Below are positions 19,955 through 29,015 of a stretch of DNA of 64,000 bases, one piece after another. Each line of letters opens with the position of its first letter. The stretch's first letter is position 1. The position numbers and the translations under genes are program-made. The notes under the pieces were generated by a model that was not told the DNA's origin, did not search any database, and saw nothing but the letters and a program-made list of their open reading frames with translations. Location of the stretch: assembly GCF_001667145.1 (NCBI RefSeq), contig NZ_LZIF01000086.1:175485-239484 (forward strand). Direction: 5' to 3'. Origin of the DNA: Mycobacterium sp. 852002-51971_SCH5477799-a. Its GTDB lineage: Bacteria > Actinomycetota > Actinomycetes > Mycobacteriales > Mycobacteriaceae.

Positions 19955-21475
19955 TCAGAATGGCGGCGGATCATCGTCGCCGTCGCCCGGTGGGGCGGGG
20001 CCGGGCGAAGCAGCCTGATATGCGGATTGGCGGGCCTGAAGCGCGGCGCGGTTATGCCGGCGTTCGCCGGCAATGTACTTCGCGCGGTTCTCGGCGCGGG
20101 TGCGCCGCCGCTGCGGCATCATCGCGGCACGATCGGTGAGCCGGTCGGGCTGGCGAGGCCGGGGTGTCTCACCGGTTGGCGTGCACAAGGACGGAAACAG
20201 GAGCGCACTGCCCGGGGTGGTCACGTAAGTGTGCCCCGAGGGGGAGCGCCAGATCACCGTGCCGTCGGGCAGCTGCTGATCGTGCCAACCCCAGAAGGTC
20301 TTGATCAAATGATGTTGTCGGCAAAGACATTTGAGATTGGAGGCGTGCGTCGCGCCGCCTTGAGAGTGCGGGATCGTGTGGTCGAGGTCCGCTTCGGCCG
20401 CGGGACGGTCGCACCCGGGGAAGCGGCACGTCAAATCGCGGCAGCGCACGAAATCGGCCAGCGCCCGCGATGGGACGTACCCGCGCTCCGGCGGTGCGTC
20501 GCCGGGATGCTTTACAGGCAAGAGCGTTGCTGAGCCGACAAGCTCAGCCATCAACTCCGGCGGGATAAGCACGTCGGTGCCGATCATCGAACCGGAGTCT
20601 GGTTTGGCGCCGTCAGCGGTGCACTGGTTGGCGACCACATGGATAACAACGGGGCTCGGCACCGGTGTTGCGCCGGCCGGGCACGTTGGTCGCCCGCAGC
20701 GGCACTGCAGCCTTTCGGCTCCCGCCGCCAAGGCCCCCATGGCGTCGGCGCGACGCTGCTTCAGGGTGCGCGGATCAGCCTCGCATACGGTGGCAGCCAA
20801 CGCATTCAACCGTGCGTCCACTGCGTGAGCATCGGTGGCGACCAGCCTTCCGTATACCTCCGCCAACCCGTCGCCGCCGTCCCAGATCGAGAATTCGCGA
20901 TCCGCTTGTTGTTCGCGGCGACGGCGGACCGCGTCGCGATCGGCCCGGGCCACGATCCGGTCCACCGCCGCTGCCAGGCGTCCGCGCGTCATCGTCGGCC
21001 ATCGTTGCACTCGCAGCGCGAGCGCGGCGTCGACCGTGGCAAGCACGTCGGGATCGTCGATCAAGTCGGTGCGGAACACGATGGTCTGGAAGGTCGAATA
21101 GCTGATGTCACCGGAAACCAACGCGGAGCCCACTTTTGGTAGCCGATTTCGCATGGCGCGCGAATAGTTCAGTAAACTCGACGCCAGCGCCTGGCTTATT
21201 CTCAGTGCCGCCGCGATCTCTGCGGAGATGGAATCCCAGGTGTCGGTCGCCCAGGTCTCGCGCTCCCCGTATTGGCGCAGCCGCAACATGTCGAGTTCGC
21301 CGATTGCCGCCAGGCGCTCACCGGCCGCCTGGTTCTCCGCACGGGAGGACGAACAGATCCGTTCCAGCAAGGCAGCTGACTCAGGCGTAACGGCCGGAGA
21401 CAGCCGTTCGACCATGGCGTCAAACCGGGCGATCACCTCCGGCTTCGATCGGCCGCCGGCAATTGCTTCGAACAT
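19955..21475 (-). CDS. 13E12-family (DUF222) HNH endonuclease domain protein
   Basis: A 506-residue member of the mycobacterial 13E12 repeat family. The N-terminal two-thirds is the DUF222 region and the C-terminal part carries an HNH domain with CRFPGCDRPAAEADLDH, IPHSQGGATHASNLK and CLCRQHH, which supply the zinc Cys pairs and the catalytic His. A Pro-rich acidic tail (PGPAPPGDGDDDPPPF) ends it. In M. tuberculosis REP13E12 copies are multi-copy and serve as phiRv1 prophage attachment sites. I used the ATG at 21475; a TTG at 21505 is in frame. No recombinase or repeat boundary was seen. Confidence 0.88.
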   Translation of the reverse strand: MFEAIAGGRSKPEVIARFDAMVERLSPAVTPESAALLERICSSSRAENQAAGERLAAIGELDMLRLRQYGERETWATDTWDSISAEIAAALRISQALASSLLNYSRAMRNRLPKVGSALVSGDISYSTFQTIVFRTDLIDDPDVLATVDAALALRVQRWPTMTRGRLAAAVDRIVARADRDAVRRRREQQADREFSIWDGGDGLAEVYGRLVATDAHAVDARLNALAATVCEADPRTLKQRRADAMGALAAGAERLQCRCGRPTCPAGATPVPSPVVIHVVANQCTADGAKPDSGSMIGTDVLIPPELMAELVGSATLLPVKHPGDAPPERGYVPSRALADFVRCRDLTCRFPGCDRPAAEADLDHTIPHSQGGATHASNLKCLCRQHHLIKTFWGWHDQQLPDGTVIWRSPSGHTYVTTPGSALLFPSLCTPTGETPRPRQPDRLTDRAAMMPQRRRTRAENRAKYIAGERRHNRAALQARQSAYQAASPGPAPPGDGDDDPPPF

Positions 21476-21514
21476 GCATTCGACTATAAGACGCCGGTCC
21501 GACAAGTCGTCGCT

Positions 21515-23011
21515 TCAACCGCCCCGGGCCGCGATCATCGCCGAGCGATTGACCTTGGTCGCCGCGGTGCGGGGGATGGCGTCGACGAACTCGACGGTCT
21601 TTGGGGCTTTGTAGGGGGCCAGCCGGCTCTTCGCGTACTCGATCACCTGCTGTTCGGTGAGCTGCGCGCCCTCCGCGATTTGAATCACCGCGTGCACTCG
21701 GCGCCCCCACTGCCGGTCAGCGAGTCCGATGACCACCACGTCGGCGATCCCGGAGTGACCCGCGAGCGCGGATTCGACCTCCGCCGGAAAGACGTTGGCG
21801 CCGCCGGTGACGATCATGTCGACGCGGCGGTCGACGATATAGAGGAAGCCGTCCTCGTCGAGGTGGCCGATATCGCCGGCGGAGCGGAAGCCGTCCTCGG
21901 TCGACGGCAGCGGTGCCGCGCCCCCCAGGTAGCGGGATCCCGCACTCATCGGCGCCCGCAAGTACACGTCGCCGTCCTCGCCGGGACCCAGCGGTCGTTT
22001 GTCCGCGCCTAGGATCCGGATGTCGGTGTCCCGGAAGCCGCGGCCGACGCTGCCCGGGTGGGTGAGCCACTCGTCGCCGCGCAACGCGGTGAGTCCGAGG
22101 TTCTCGGTCATGCCATACGCCGAGACGATCTGCTCTGGGCTCAGGAGTTCGAACCAGGTGTGCATCAACGACGGCGGCATCACCGCGGCGCCTTGCAGGA
22201 TGAAGACCACGCTGGACAGGTCTCGCTGCCGGACGTCCGGCCGGGCCGCGATGCGGGCCAGCATGGTGGGCGTGGCGGTGAAGTTCGTGACCCGAAACCG
22301 TTCGATCACATCCAACACCAGTGCGGCGTCGAACTTTTCGAGTATGACAAGGTGGTCGCCGGCGAGTAGGAAGAAGAAGGTGGCAAAGCCGTTGGTGTGA
22401 TACATGGGAGCGGGCACCATGATGGTCTGCGGCTGCGCCACCGGCGTCCAGTTCGACAGAAACGGCTCGCCGTGCTGAGGCGTCCACAGCGAAGGCGCCA
22501 AGCTGAGAATCACTTTGGGTACGCCGGTCGAACCGCTGCTGCAGATGCCGTTGACGTGCGGGGAAACGGCGGTGGGCAGCGGGCTCGCGGACTCGCCGGC
22601 AGCGCGAGTTTCCAAGTCCCACCGAGATTTTTCGTCGACCACGACCGCGGGGTCGATCACCTCGCGCACCCGGCCTCGCTCCCACTCTGGAAGATCCCAG
22701 TGCATCGGGACGGGGACCGCGCCGACCTTCCAGCACCCCAGCGTCGCCAGCACCAGATGCAGCGAGTTCGGAATGGCCAGTGCCACCAGGGAACCCGTTT
22801 GCGCGCCCAGCCCGGCCAGCGCCCGGCCCCACTGGTTGGCGCGGGCATCGAGTTCACCGAAAGTCAGCGCCTCCGCGGTGCCATCGAGCGCGACAATGGT
22901 GACGCCGAAATCGTCGCGGCGTTGTTGCGCGAGCTCGCGCAGTTTGGTCGCGAATGGTATTCCCTCGTCGAACGGATTGGGCGTCACCTCGGCCGCGGGG
23001 GCGGGGCTCAT
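21515..23011 (-). CDS. acyl-CoA synthetase / AMP-binding enzyme (FadD family)
   Basis: A 498-residue ANL-superfamily ligase that activates a carboxylic acid through an acyl-adenylate. Visible are the phosphate loop GICSSGSTGVPKVI, the A5-type motif SAYGMTENLG, DGFRSAGDIGHLDEDGFLYIVDR with the ribose Asp, and the terminal Lys region AATKVNRSAM. GAGGAG lies about seven bases upstream of the ATG. It is last in a minus-strand operon after four acyl-CoA dehydrogenase genes, which suggests it activates their substrate. Confidence 0.9.
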   Translation of the reverse strand: MSPAPAAEVTPNPFDEGIPFATKLRELAQQRRDDFGVTIVALDGTAEALTFGELDARANQWGRALAGLGAQTGSLVALAIPNSLHLVLATLGCWKVGAVPVPMHWDLPEWERGRVREVIDPAVVVDEKSRWDLETRAAGESASPLPTAVSPHVNGICSSGSTGVPKVILSLAPSLWTPQHGEPFLSNWTPVAQPQTIMVPAPMYHTNGFATFFFLLAGDHLVILEKFDAALVLDVIERFRVTNFTATPTMLARIAARPDVRQRDLSSVVFILQGAAVMPPSLMHTWFELLSPEQIVSAYGMTENLGLTALRGDEWLTHPGSVGRGFRDTDIRILGADKRPLGPGEDGDVYLRAPMSAGSRYLGGAAPLPSTEDGFRSAGDIGHLDEDGFLYIVDRRVDMIVTGGANVFPAEVESALAGHSGIADVVVIGLADRQWGRRVHAVIQIAEGAQLTEQQVIEYAKSRLAPYKAPKTVEFVDAIPRTAATKVNRSAMIAARGG

Positions 23012-23081
23012 TTGCGCCGCTCCTCATCGCTTCGTCCCCGGCAAGCGGGAGGTGCCCCCACTGCATCGTCACCGGCGCGGG

Positions 23082-24017
23082 TCACGCCGATACCGGCCCG
23101 CTGAACAATGTCTCGAATGACCCGTCCGACACGCAGGGGATCAGGCGCAAGGCGAGATCCTCTGTGCCCAGGGGCAACCGCATCAGCGGTTGGGTGTGCC
23201 GGTCGAGCACGCTGACGTCTGACTCGTCGCAGAAGCCCAGGGCTCCGAGCAGTTGGTGGGACGAGCGCATCACCTGTCGTGCCGTGTCGGCGGCCTTGAG
23301 CCGAAGGATCAGGGCGTCGGCCGAATGGATTTGCGCCGGAAGTGATTCCGGGCGGCAAATGGTGAATTTCGCGAGTTCGTGCAGTCCGCGGACTGCGACG
23401 GCCGCATCCGCGACGGCGAACCTGACGGCCTGAAAGTCCGCGAGCGGCTTGCCGAACTGAATCCGGGCGCGCACATGATCGGTGACAATGCGCAACGATT
23501 GCTGCACCGCTCCCAGAATCCGCCATGATCCCAGCACGAGATGAAGGTTAACGTCGGCGACGGGCACGGTGCCCTCGGGTGCGCTCAAGGTGGCCGGGAC
23601 CAGGAAGGGCCCCAGCTTGGCGCCGGTCCGCGAGGCCGGCTGTGGCCGGTACCGATTGCCGTCCAGGTCCGCCGCTACCCAGTCACCGGCGAGGTCGCCG
23701 TGGTCGATGCGCGGGGCTTCCGGATTGACCAGGGCCAGGCGCGCGCCATCGATCGCCAGCAGCTCCTCCACCAAGGGGTAGGGGAGCGCGGTCGCGCCGG
23801 CGGCCTGACAAAGCACCGCCGCGGCCAGCAGGTCATCCGGGGCCGAGCGCACGTCGAGGTCGAACGCGCCGACATCGTGCAGCGCCGCGCGCGCCGCATC
23901 CCGGATGGCGTCGTCGGTCTCGGCGCGCAGCGCGGCAGGCGGTCCGCCCAATCGGCTGAGCCGCTTGCCGGCGACGGCGGCGAAGTCGCTGACATCTTGT
24001 GGTAGATCGGTTTTCAC
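23082..24017 (-). CDS. acyl-CoA dehydrogenase-like protein, short chain
   Basis: A 311-residue acyl-CoA dehydrogenase relative, shorter than the usual 380. The C-terminal domain keeps RIQFGKPLADFQAVRFAVAD, the FAD and interface stretch, but the end (LLGALGFCDESDVSVLDRH) is degenerate relative to GGIG-type chains, and the N-terminal domain is compressed. It is probably the non-catalytic partner of a larger FadE chain in the operon. The GTG start overlaps the stop of the upstream gene as GTGA, so it is translationally coupled. Confidence 0.8.
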   Translation of the reverse strand: MKTDLPQDVSDFAAVAGKRLSRLGGPPAALRAETDDAIRDAARAALHDVGAFDLDVRSAPDDLLAAAVLCQAAGATALPYPLVEELLAIDGARLALVNPEAPRIDHGDLAGDWVAADLDGNRYRPQPASRTGAKLGPFLVPATLSAPEGTVPVADVNLHLVLGSWRILGAVQQSLRIVTDHVRARIQFGKPLADFQAVRFAVADAAVAVRGLHELAKFTICRPESLPAQIHSADALILRLKAADTARQVMRSSHQLLGALGFCDESDVSVLDRHTQPLMRLPLGTEDLALRLIPCVSDGSFETLFSGPVSA

Positions 24018-25162
24018 CTGTGTTCTCCCAATACGTCTCGTGCCACCAGCATGCGCTGCACCTCGATGGTGCCCGATGCCACGGTGGCCGCTTGCGCGTA
24101 ACGCCAGTGGTCTTCGATCGCCCCGTGCAGTGCCGCGGAGCTTCCGCTGTCCAGCGCCGTCGGGCCCAACACGTCGAACAGCAGCTCGGCGACGAGTTGG
24201 TCGCAGGTAGTCGTGATGATGCGGGCGGCGCTGGCCGCCGCGCCCGCCGACGGGTTGTCCTGCAGTGAAACGGCGCGATAGGCAAGCAATCGGGCGACCC
24301 GTAGGTCGACGAGTGCGCGCACCCATCGGGTGCGGATCGTCTCGGGCAGCTGGTCCCAGTCGTCCCCGAGCTGAGCCCGCATCCGTTCGAGCAGCGATTC
24401 GCAGCGCGCGTAGCGCGCGATGCCGACTCGCTCGAAAGCCAGAGCTTCGCGCATCACCCGCCAGCCGTCGCCGACCTCACCGAGCACGTCGCCGGGAAAC
24501 GCCTGCACGTCGTCCAGGAACATCTCGTTGAGGTGGTGCGGTCCCAGCATCGACGGGATCGGCCGGACGGTGAATCCGGCCCGGTCCATCGGAATCAGAA
24601 ACAGGGTGAGCCGCTTGTGTTTTGGCGCCTCCGGGTCGGTGCACGCCGCCAACACGCACCACGATGCCATCAGCGCGTACGACGTCCACACCTTTTGGCC
24701 GGTGATGCGCCACCCGTCCCCGTCGGCAACGGCGCGGGTGCGCAACGACACCAGGTCAGTGCCGGCCTCCGGCTCGGAGAAACCTTGGCACCAGATCACG
24801 TCGCCGGAGGCGATGGCCGCCAGGTGCTTGGCCTTCTGTTCGGCCGTCCCGTACCGCATCAGTGCGGGCCCGACCCAGTTGATGCCCATGTACTGCGGAC
24901 CGCGCGGCTCGTGCTGGGCCCACATCTCCTCGCGCAGCACCGTCTGCTGCCAGACCGAACCTCCGCCGCCGCCATGCTCTTTCGGCCACGCCAGCGCCAG
25001 CAGCCCCTCGGTCGCCAGCAATTTGCAGAACGTCTCGGTGGTGGCGAGGTCTTGCGGGTTCTCGGTGCAGGCACCCAGAAAGTCGGCCGGGATGTGGTTG
25101 GCAACCAGCTCGCGCAGATGGCTGCGCAGTTGCCCGGCATCGTCGCCGAGGTCGTAATCCAT
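24014..25162 (-). CDS. acyl-CoA dehydrogenase (FadE), large chain
   Basis: A 382-residue acyl-CoA dehydrogenase with LLALAWPKEHGGGGG, the FAD-contact segment GFSEPEAGTDLVSLRTRA, WRITGQKVWTSYA and a C-terminal ATVASGTIEVQRMLVARDV. In that last motif Ser precedes GT where classical enzymes have the catalytic Glu. The ATG at 25162 is preferred because AAGGGA sits eight bases upstream; an ATG at 25171, overlapping the previous stop, is possible. It probably pairs with the short chain encoded immediately downstream. Confidence 0.87.
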   Translation of the reverse strand: MDYDLGDDAGQLRSHLRELVANHIPADFLGACTENPQDLATTETFCKLLATEGLLALAWPKEHGGGGGSVWQQTVLREEMWAQHEPRGPQYMGINWVGPALMRYGTAEQKAKHLAAIASGDVIWCQGFSEPEAGTDLVSLRTRAVADGDGWRITGQKVWTSYALMASWCVLAACTDPEAPKHKRLTLFLIPMDRAGFTVRPIPSMLGPHHLNEMFLDDVQAFPGDVLGEVGDGWRVMREALAFERVGIARYARCESLLERMRAQLGDDWDQLPETIRTRWVRALVDLRVARLLAYRAVSLQDNPSAGAAASAARIITTTCDQLVAELLFDVLGPTALDSGSSAALHGAIEDHWRYAQAATVASGTIEVQRMLVARDVLGEHR

Positions 25163-25167
25163 TGTCG

Positions 25168-26274
25168 TCATCCCTTCGGCAACCCGAGCAGCCGCTCGGC
25201 GATGATGTTGCGCTGAACCTCGGACGTCCCGCCGTAAATCGTCGCGGCCAACGCGTCCTGACGTTCGAACAGTAGATCCGGATCGGTGGCCGAATCGGGG
25301 CCCCCGGCGGCCGCACTCAGTTCCCAAACACGCTGCAAGGTAAGCGATCCGAGCAACTTCATGGTGTCGGCTTCCGGGCTGGGCCGCCCCGCGAGTTCGT
25401 TGCCCAACGCACGATACCCGGTGGCCCGCAACGCTTCAGCGTCCGCCAGCAGCGAACCGAGTTCGGCATACACGTCGTGGCTCGTGTCCGCGGCGCCGGC
25501 GTCGCGCACCGAGGCGAGACCGCGTTTGATCTCGACCCAGTTCATGATCCAGATCATCTGGCGTTCATGGTGCAGCGACGACAAGGCGACATTCCAACCG
25601 CCGTTGAGCGGTCCGAGCAGATTTTCGGCGGGCACCTCGACGTCGTCGAGGAAGACCTCGCAGAATGTTTCGTCGGAGATCGACGCCATGCGGATGGGCT
25701 CGACCCGGACCCCCGGCGAATGTAGGTCGAGAATGAAGCACGAGATGCCGCGGTGTTTCGGGGCTTCGGGATCCGTGCGGGCATACAATGTGCACCACCG
25801 CGACTCGTGTGCCTGGGTGGTCCAGATCTTGTGGCCGTTGACCCGGAACACGTCGCCATCGCGCTCCGCGCGGGTCCGCAGACCGGCGAAATCCGACCCG
25901 GCTTCAGGCTCGGACATGCCCAGCGCCCACCACTCGTCACCGCGCAGCAGCGGAACGAGCAGACGCTCGATCTGGGCGGGCGTGCCGAACTGGCGAATGC
26001 CGGGCGCGGCGACTCCGGGGCCCTGAACGTTGGGCAGCTTGGGTGCGGACCGCAGCGCCGCCTCGATCCGGACTTCCATGGCGTCGCGCAAGCTCAGCGA
26101 TCGACCGCCGTGCTCGCGGGGCCAGGTCGGCTGCAGCCATCCGGCCTCGAACGAGGCGCGTTGATACTCGCGCCGCAACCCGAGATCCCAGCGGTACCGC
26201 CGATAGTTCGCGTAGTAGTCGTCGGGCAGGAACTCCGCCAGCCACGCGCCGAATTCCGACACGACCGGGCTCAC
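25168..26274 (-). CDS. acyl-CoA dehydrogenase (FadE), large chain
   Basis: A 368-residue acyl-CoA dehydrogenase. The N-terminal AGWLQPTWPREHGGRSLS, GMSEPEAGSDFAGLRTRAE, FRVNGHKIWTTQAHES and terminal ATIYGGTSEVQRNIIAERL are all characteristic. The residue before GT is Gly, not the classical Glu, as in many actinobacterial FadE large chains. The GTG start overlaps the upstream stop (GTGA), and AGGGGTG precedes it. Likely partner is the WEHD-type chain from the gene just upstream. Confidence 0.87.
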   Translation of the reverse strand: MSPVVSEFGAWLAEFLPDDYYANYRRYRWDLGLRREYQRASFEAGWLQPTWPREHGGRSLSLRDAMEVRIEAALRSAPKLPNVQGPGVAAPGIRQFGTPAQIERLLVPLLRGDEWWALGMSEPEAGSDFAGLRTRAERDGDVFRVNGHKIWTTQAHESRWCTLYARTDPEAPKHRGISCFILDLHSPGVRVEPIRMASISDETFCEVFLDDVEVPAENLLGPLNGGWNVALSSLHHERQMIWIMNWVEIKRGLASVRDAGAADTSHDVYAELGSLLADAEALRATGYRALGNELAGRPSPEADTMKLLGSLTLQRVWELSAAAGGPDSATDPDLLFERQDALAATIYGGTSEVQRNIIAERLLGLPKG

Positions 26275-27341
26275 GCGGCACCCCTGCAAAATCGTCGCCC
26301 CACCTCGTAATAGAGGGAGCGGCTGTCGCCCAGCATGGCGGCGCCCTGCCAGGCCCGCCGGACATAGAGGTGCGCGTCGTGTTCCCAGGTCTGCCCGAGG
26401 GCACCGTGTACCTGCACGGCGGTGCGTGCACATCCGACCGCTGCGTCGTTGGCCGCCGCCTTGGCCAGCGCCGCGGCGGTCCACACATCGGCGCGCGGCG
26501 CGACCGGATCGCCGAGAAGGGCGGCCGCCGCATAGGTCAGGCTGCGGGCGCGTTCGACGCTGACGTAGTTGTCGGCCAGCGCGTGTTTGATGCCCTGGAA
26601 CCCGCCGATCGGCTGGCCGAACTGGCGCCGTGATTTCGCGTACTCGACCGAGCGGTGCAACGCGGCACTCGCCACGCCGAGCAGATCGGCGGCCGAGGCC
26701 ACCCAGGGCGCCGTAAAAGCCGATTCGAGATCAACGGGTGCAACTGCGATGGGCTCGGCGTCGATCTCGACGCCGGCCAACGGTTGAGCGGGATCGGTGG
26801 ATTCGGCCGCCGGCACCATGGTGACCCCGTCGCCGCAGCGGGCGACGGCCGCCACGGTCTCACCGTCGTCGCAGCGAGCCAGCGTGACGACCAGCTCCGC
26901 CCGCGACAGGTTGGGGACGGCGACGGCGGTGCCGCGCAGCCGTCCCTGGGACAGGGTCATCGGAGCGCCGGGCAGTCGCGATCCCTGGGCGTGAACGGCC
27001 AGGGTGGCTACGACACCGCCGGCGATATCGGTCAGCACCGCGTCAAGCCCAGTGTTGCGCAGGACGCCCGCGGCCAGACCGACGCTGCCCAGCAACGGAA
27101 TTGGCGCGATGGCCGCACCGCATTCCTCGAGAACCACGGTTAGCTCGACCGGTCCGTAGTCGCCGGCGTCTGGGGCGGCGAGTTCGGTCCAGCCGAGATC
27201 GACGACGGTCTTCCACAGGGCGCGCCAGCGCTCGGGGTCGGTGATCGCTTGACGCGCGGCGTCGGGCGGGGACTCCGTCCGTAATATGTCGCGTACGGTG
27301 TCACGCAGCGACAGCTGCTCCGAGTTCAGTCCGACATCCAT
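26271..27341 (-). CDS. acyl-CoA dehydrogenase (FadE), short chain; first gene of the fadE-fadD operon
   Basis: A 356-residue acyl-CoA dehydrogenase with SRRQFGQPIGGFQGIKHALAD and the C-terminal VQVHGALGQTWEHDAHLYVRR found in short FadE chains. It opens a five-gene operon (four FadE-type genes then a FadD) in which three junctions overlap or nearly touch. AGAGGTC precedes the ATG. An AT-rich island element (27348-27367) begins only seven bases before the start codon, so a protein bound there would block initiation or transcription. Confidence 0.87.
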   Translation of the reverse strand: MDVGLNSEQLSLRDTVRDILRTESPPDAARQAITDPERWRALWKTVVDLGWTELAAPDAGDYGPVELTVVLEECGAAIAPIPLLGSVGLAAGVLRNTGLDAVLTDIAGGVVATLAVHAQGSRLPGAPMTLSQGRLRGTAVAVPNLSRAELVVTLARCDDGETVAAVARCGDGVTMVPAAESTDPAQPLAGVEIDAEPIAVAPVDLESAFTAPWVASAADLLGVASAALHRSVEYAKSRRQFGQPIGGFQGIKHALADNYVSVERARSLTYAAAALLGDPVAPRADVWTAAALAKAAANDAAVGCARTAVQVHGALGQTWEHDAHLYVRRAWQGAAMLGDSRSLYYEVGRRFCRGAA

Positions 27342-27347
27342 AAGACC

Positions 27348-27367
27348 TCTAACATAGTAAAGATAAT
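27348..27367. promoter_or_regulatory. AT-rich element (AYAGTR family) between fadE operon and LLM gene
   Basis: The bases TCTAACATAGTAAAGATAAT align without gaps to the 20-bp repeat at 11363-11382, with the core ATAGTAAAGAT matching in 10 of 11 positions. Dyad symmetry is imperfect (TCTA-N12-TAAT). It lies seven bases upstream of the fadE start at 27341 and 50 upstream of the LLM start at 27418. Confidence 0.45.
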
Positions 27368-27417
27368 AAACTAGCCGTGCCGTCGCAATCGCACGGATGT
27401 GGACGCATAGGTGGCGC

Positions 27418-28278
27418 ATGGCCGAGTGGTATCTGTTCCTGCCGCAGGTGAGGTTGTCGGCGGCCGACATCGCCGATCGGGCGCGTCACGCCGAGGCCAG
27501 CGGCTTCGACGGGATCGCCTTCATCGATCACCTCGAGGCCCCCGGGCTGCCCGACGAAAGCATCTGGGAGGCAATGGGCATTGCCACCTGGGTGGCGGCC
27601 AGGACCGAGCGGCTGCGGATCGGTCATCTGGTGCTCTGTGACGCGTTTCGGCACCCGGCCGTGCTTGCCAAACAGGCCGTCACCTTGTCAGAGGCGTCGG
27701 AGGGCAGGTTCGAGCTCGGCCTGGGATCGGGATCGTGGCCCACGGAATTCGCGAGATTCGATGTCGGCCAACAGGATCCGCGGGCCAGGGTCGAGCAACT
27801 CGGCCGCCACCTGGAACTGATCAGACAGTACTGGGGCGACGGCGACCAACAATCCGGCCTGGCTGCACAAGCCCCGCGCCGGTCGTACCCGATACCGCTG
27901 GTTCTGGGTGGGAGCGGACCCAGGATGATGGAACTCGTTCGCAGATACGCGGATTGGTGGAATCTGCCAGCCAACCAGCTCGATCGGCTGTCGAGGCTCG
28001 CCCCGGCCGCGGGAACGGCCCGGATGTCAATCCAGCAGATGGTGGGCTTCGTGCGGTCGGGCAGCGACCCCGACACCGTGCGTGAGGTGAGCGCCCGGCG
28101 ATTCGGCAACCTCGGGTCCGGGCTGGTCTGCGGTGACGCCGACGAGCTGATCGGGCACTTCAGCGGCTTGGCCGACCAGCGGGTCGAGCGGTTCTACGTA
28201 TGGTTCGCCGACTTCGCCGCGCCGGACTCCCTGCACGAGTTCGGCGAATCGGTGATCAAAGACTTCCCCGCGCCGTAA
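27418..28278 (+). CDS. LLM-class flavin/F420-dependent oxidoreductase
   Basis: A 286-residue luciferase-like TIM-barrel oxidoreductase. It shows WYLFLPQVRLSAADIADRA, the strand GFDGIAFIDHLEAPG, the helix AVTLSEASEGRFELGLGSG (the family's G-x-G-S-G cofactor loop) and PIPLVLGGSGPRMMELV. Actinobacterial members use F420 or FMN to reduce or oxidise small organics. I use the ATG at 27418, which AGGTGG closely precedes; an in-frame ATG at 27397 is possible. It is transcribed alone and ends two bases before the convergent SDR stop. Confidence 0.85.
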   Translation: MAEWYLFLPQVRLSAADIADRARHAEASGFDGIAFIDHLEAPGLPDESIWEAMGIATWVAARTERLRIGHLVLCDAFRHPAVLAKQAVTLSEASEGRFELGLGSGSWPTEFARFDVGQQDPRARVEQLGRHLELIRQYWGDGDQQSGLAAQAPRRSYPIPLVLGGSGPRMMELVRRYADWWNLPANQLDRLSRLAPAAGTARMSIQQMVGFVRSGSDPDTVREVSARRFGNLGSGLVCGDADELIGHFSGLADQRVERFYVWFADFAAPDSLHEFGESVIKDFPAP

Positions 28279-28280
28279 CC

Positions 28281-28997
28281 TCAGCCGCGTTGCGCGCGGC
28301 GCCGGGCTTCGGTGGGGACGACCGGCGGTCGCGCGAAGGGGCCGCGCTCCACGGCGGACAGCCGGATCTCGGGCAGATCGACCGACGAGTCGACGGTGTC
28401 CAACCAGGCGACCGCCTCGGCGACGTCCGACACCCCGATGGCGTACATCTCGAAGGGAACGTCCTGCAGCATCTCGGTGGCCACCGGTCCCGGCGTGACG
28501 ATGTGCACGCTGATGCCGTCGCGGTCGACTTCGAGGGCCAAGGCTCGGGCGAACGCATTCATCCCGGCTTTCGAGGCGGAGTACGCGGTGCGAGCCGGCA
28601 TGGGCTCGTGTGCCGCCGACGACGAAATGAACACCAGTCGTGAGCCGGCTGTCATTTTCGGCAGCACCGCTGAGGTCACGACGAAGCACGAATCCAGGTT
28701 GGCCGACATGATGGCGTGCCACTGCTCGAAGGTCTGCTTGCGCGCGTAGGTCCCGCCGAGCGCACCGGCCGCATGCACAACGAGGTCGATTGTCTCCAAT
28801 GCGCTTATCGCGGCGGCGAATCCGCCGGGGTCGGAAGCGTCGGCCGCGATGTGGCGGGCACCGATCTCCTCGGCGGCCGCACGCAGCGGAACCTCGCGGC
28901 GCGCCGCGAGCACCACGTCGTAACCGCGCTCAACCAGCTTGCGGGCGCAGCCTTTTCCGATCCCGCCGCTTCCGCCGGTGACTAATGCGGTTCGCAT
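28281..28997 (-). CDS. short-chain dehydrogenase/reductase (SDR)
   Basis: A 238-residue SDR with the cofactor motif TGGSGGIG, a substrate-side Ser in FISSSAAHEP and the catalytic Y-x3-K in YSASKAG. The C-terminus (VPTEARRRAQRG) is basic and lacks the usual DGG ending, so it belongs to a divergent branch. It lies 18 bases downstream of the GntR gene in the same direction, so the regulator and the SDR are probably co-transcribed. Confidence 0.85.
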   Translation of the reverse strand: MRTALVTGGSGGIGKGCARKLVERGYDVVLAARREVPLRAAAEEIGARHIAADASDPGGFAAAISALETIDLVVHAAGALGGTYARKQTFEQWHAIMSANLDSCFVVTSAVLPKMTAGSRLVFISSSAAHEPMPARTAYSASKAGMNAFARALALEVDRDGISVHIVTPGPVATEMLQDVPFEMYAIGVSDVAEAVAWLDTVDSSVDLPEIRLSAVERGPFARPPVVPTEARRRAQRG

Positions 28998-29015
28998 GAC
29001 CGTTGCAGGCCGTCG

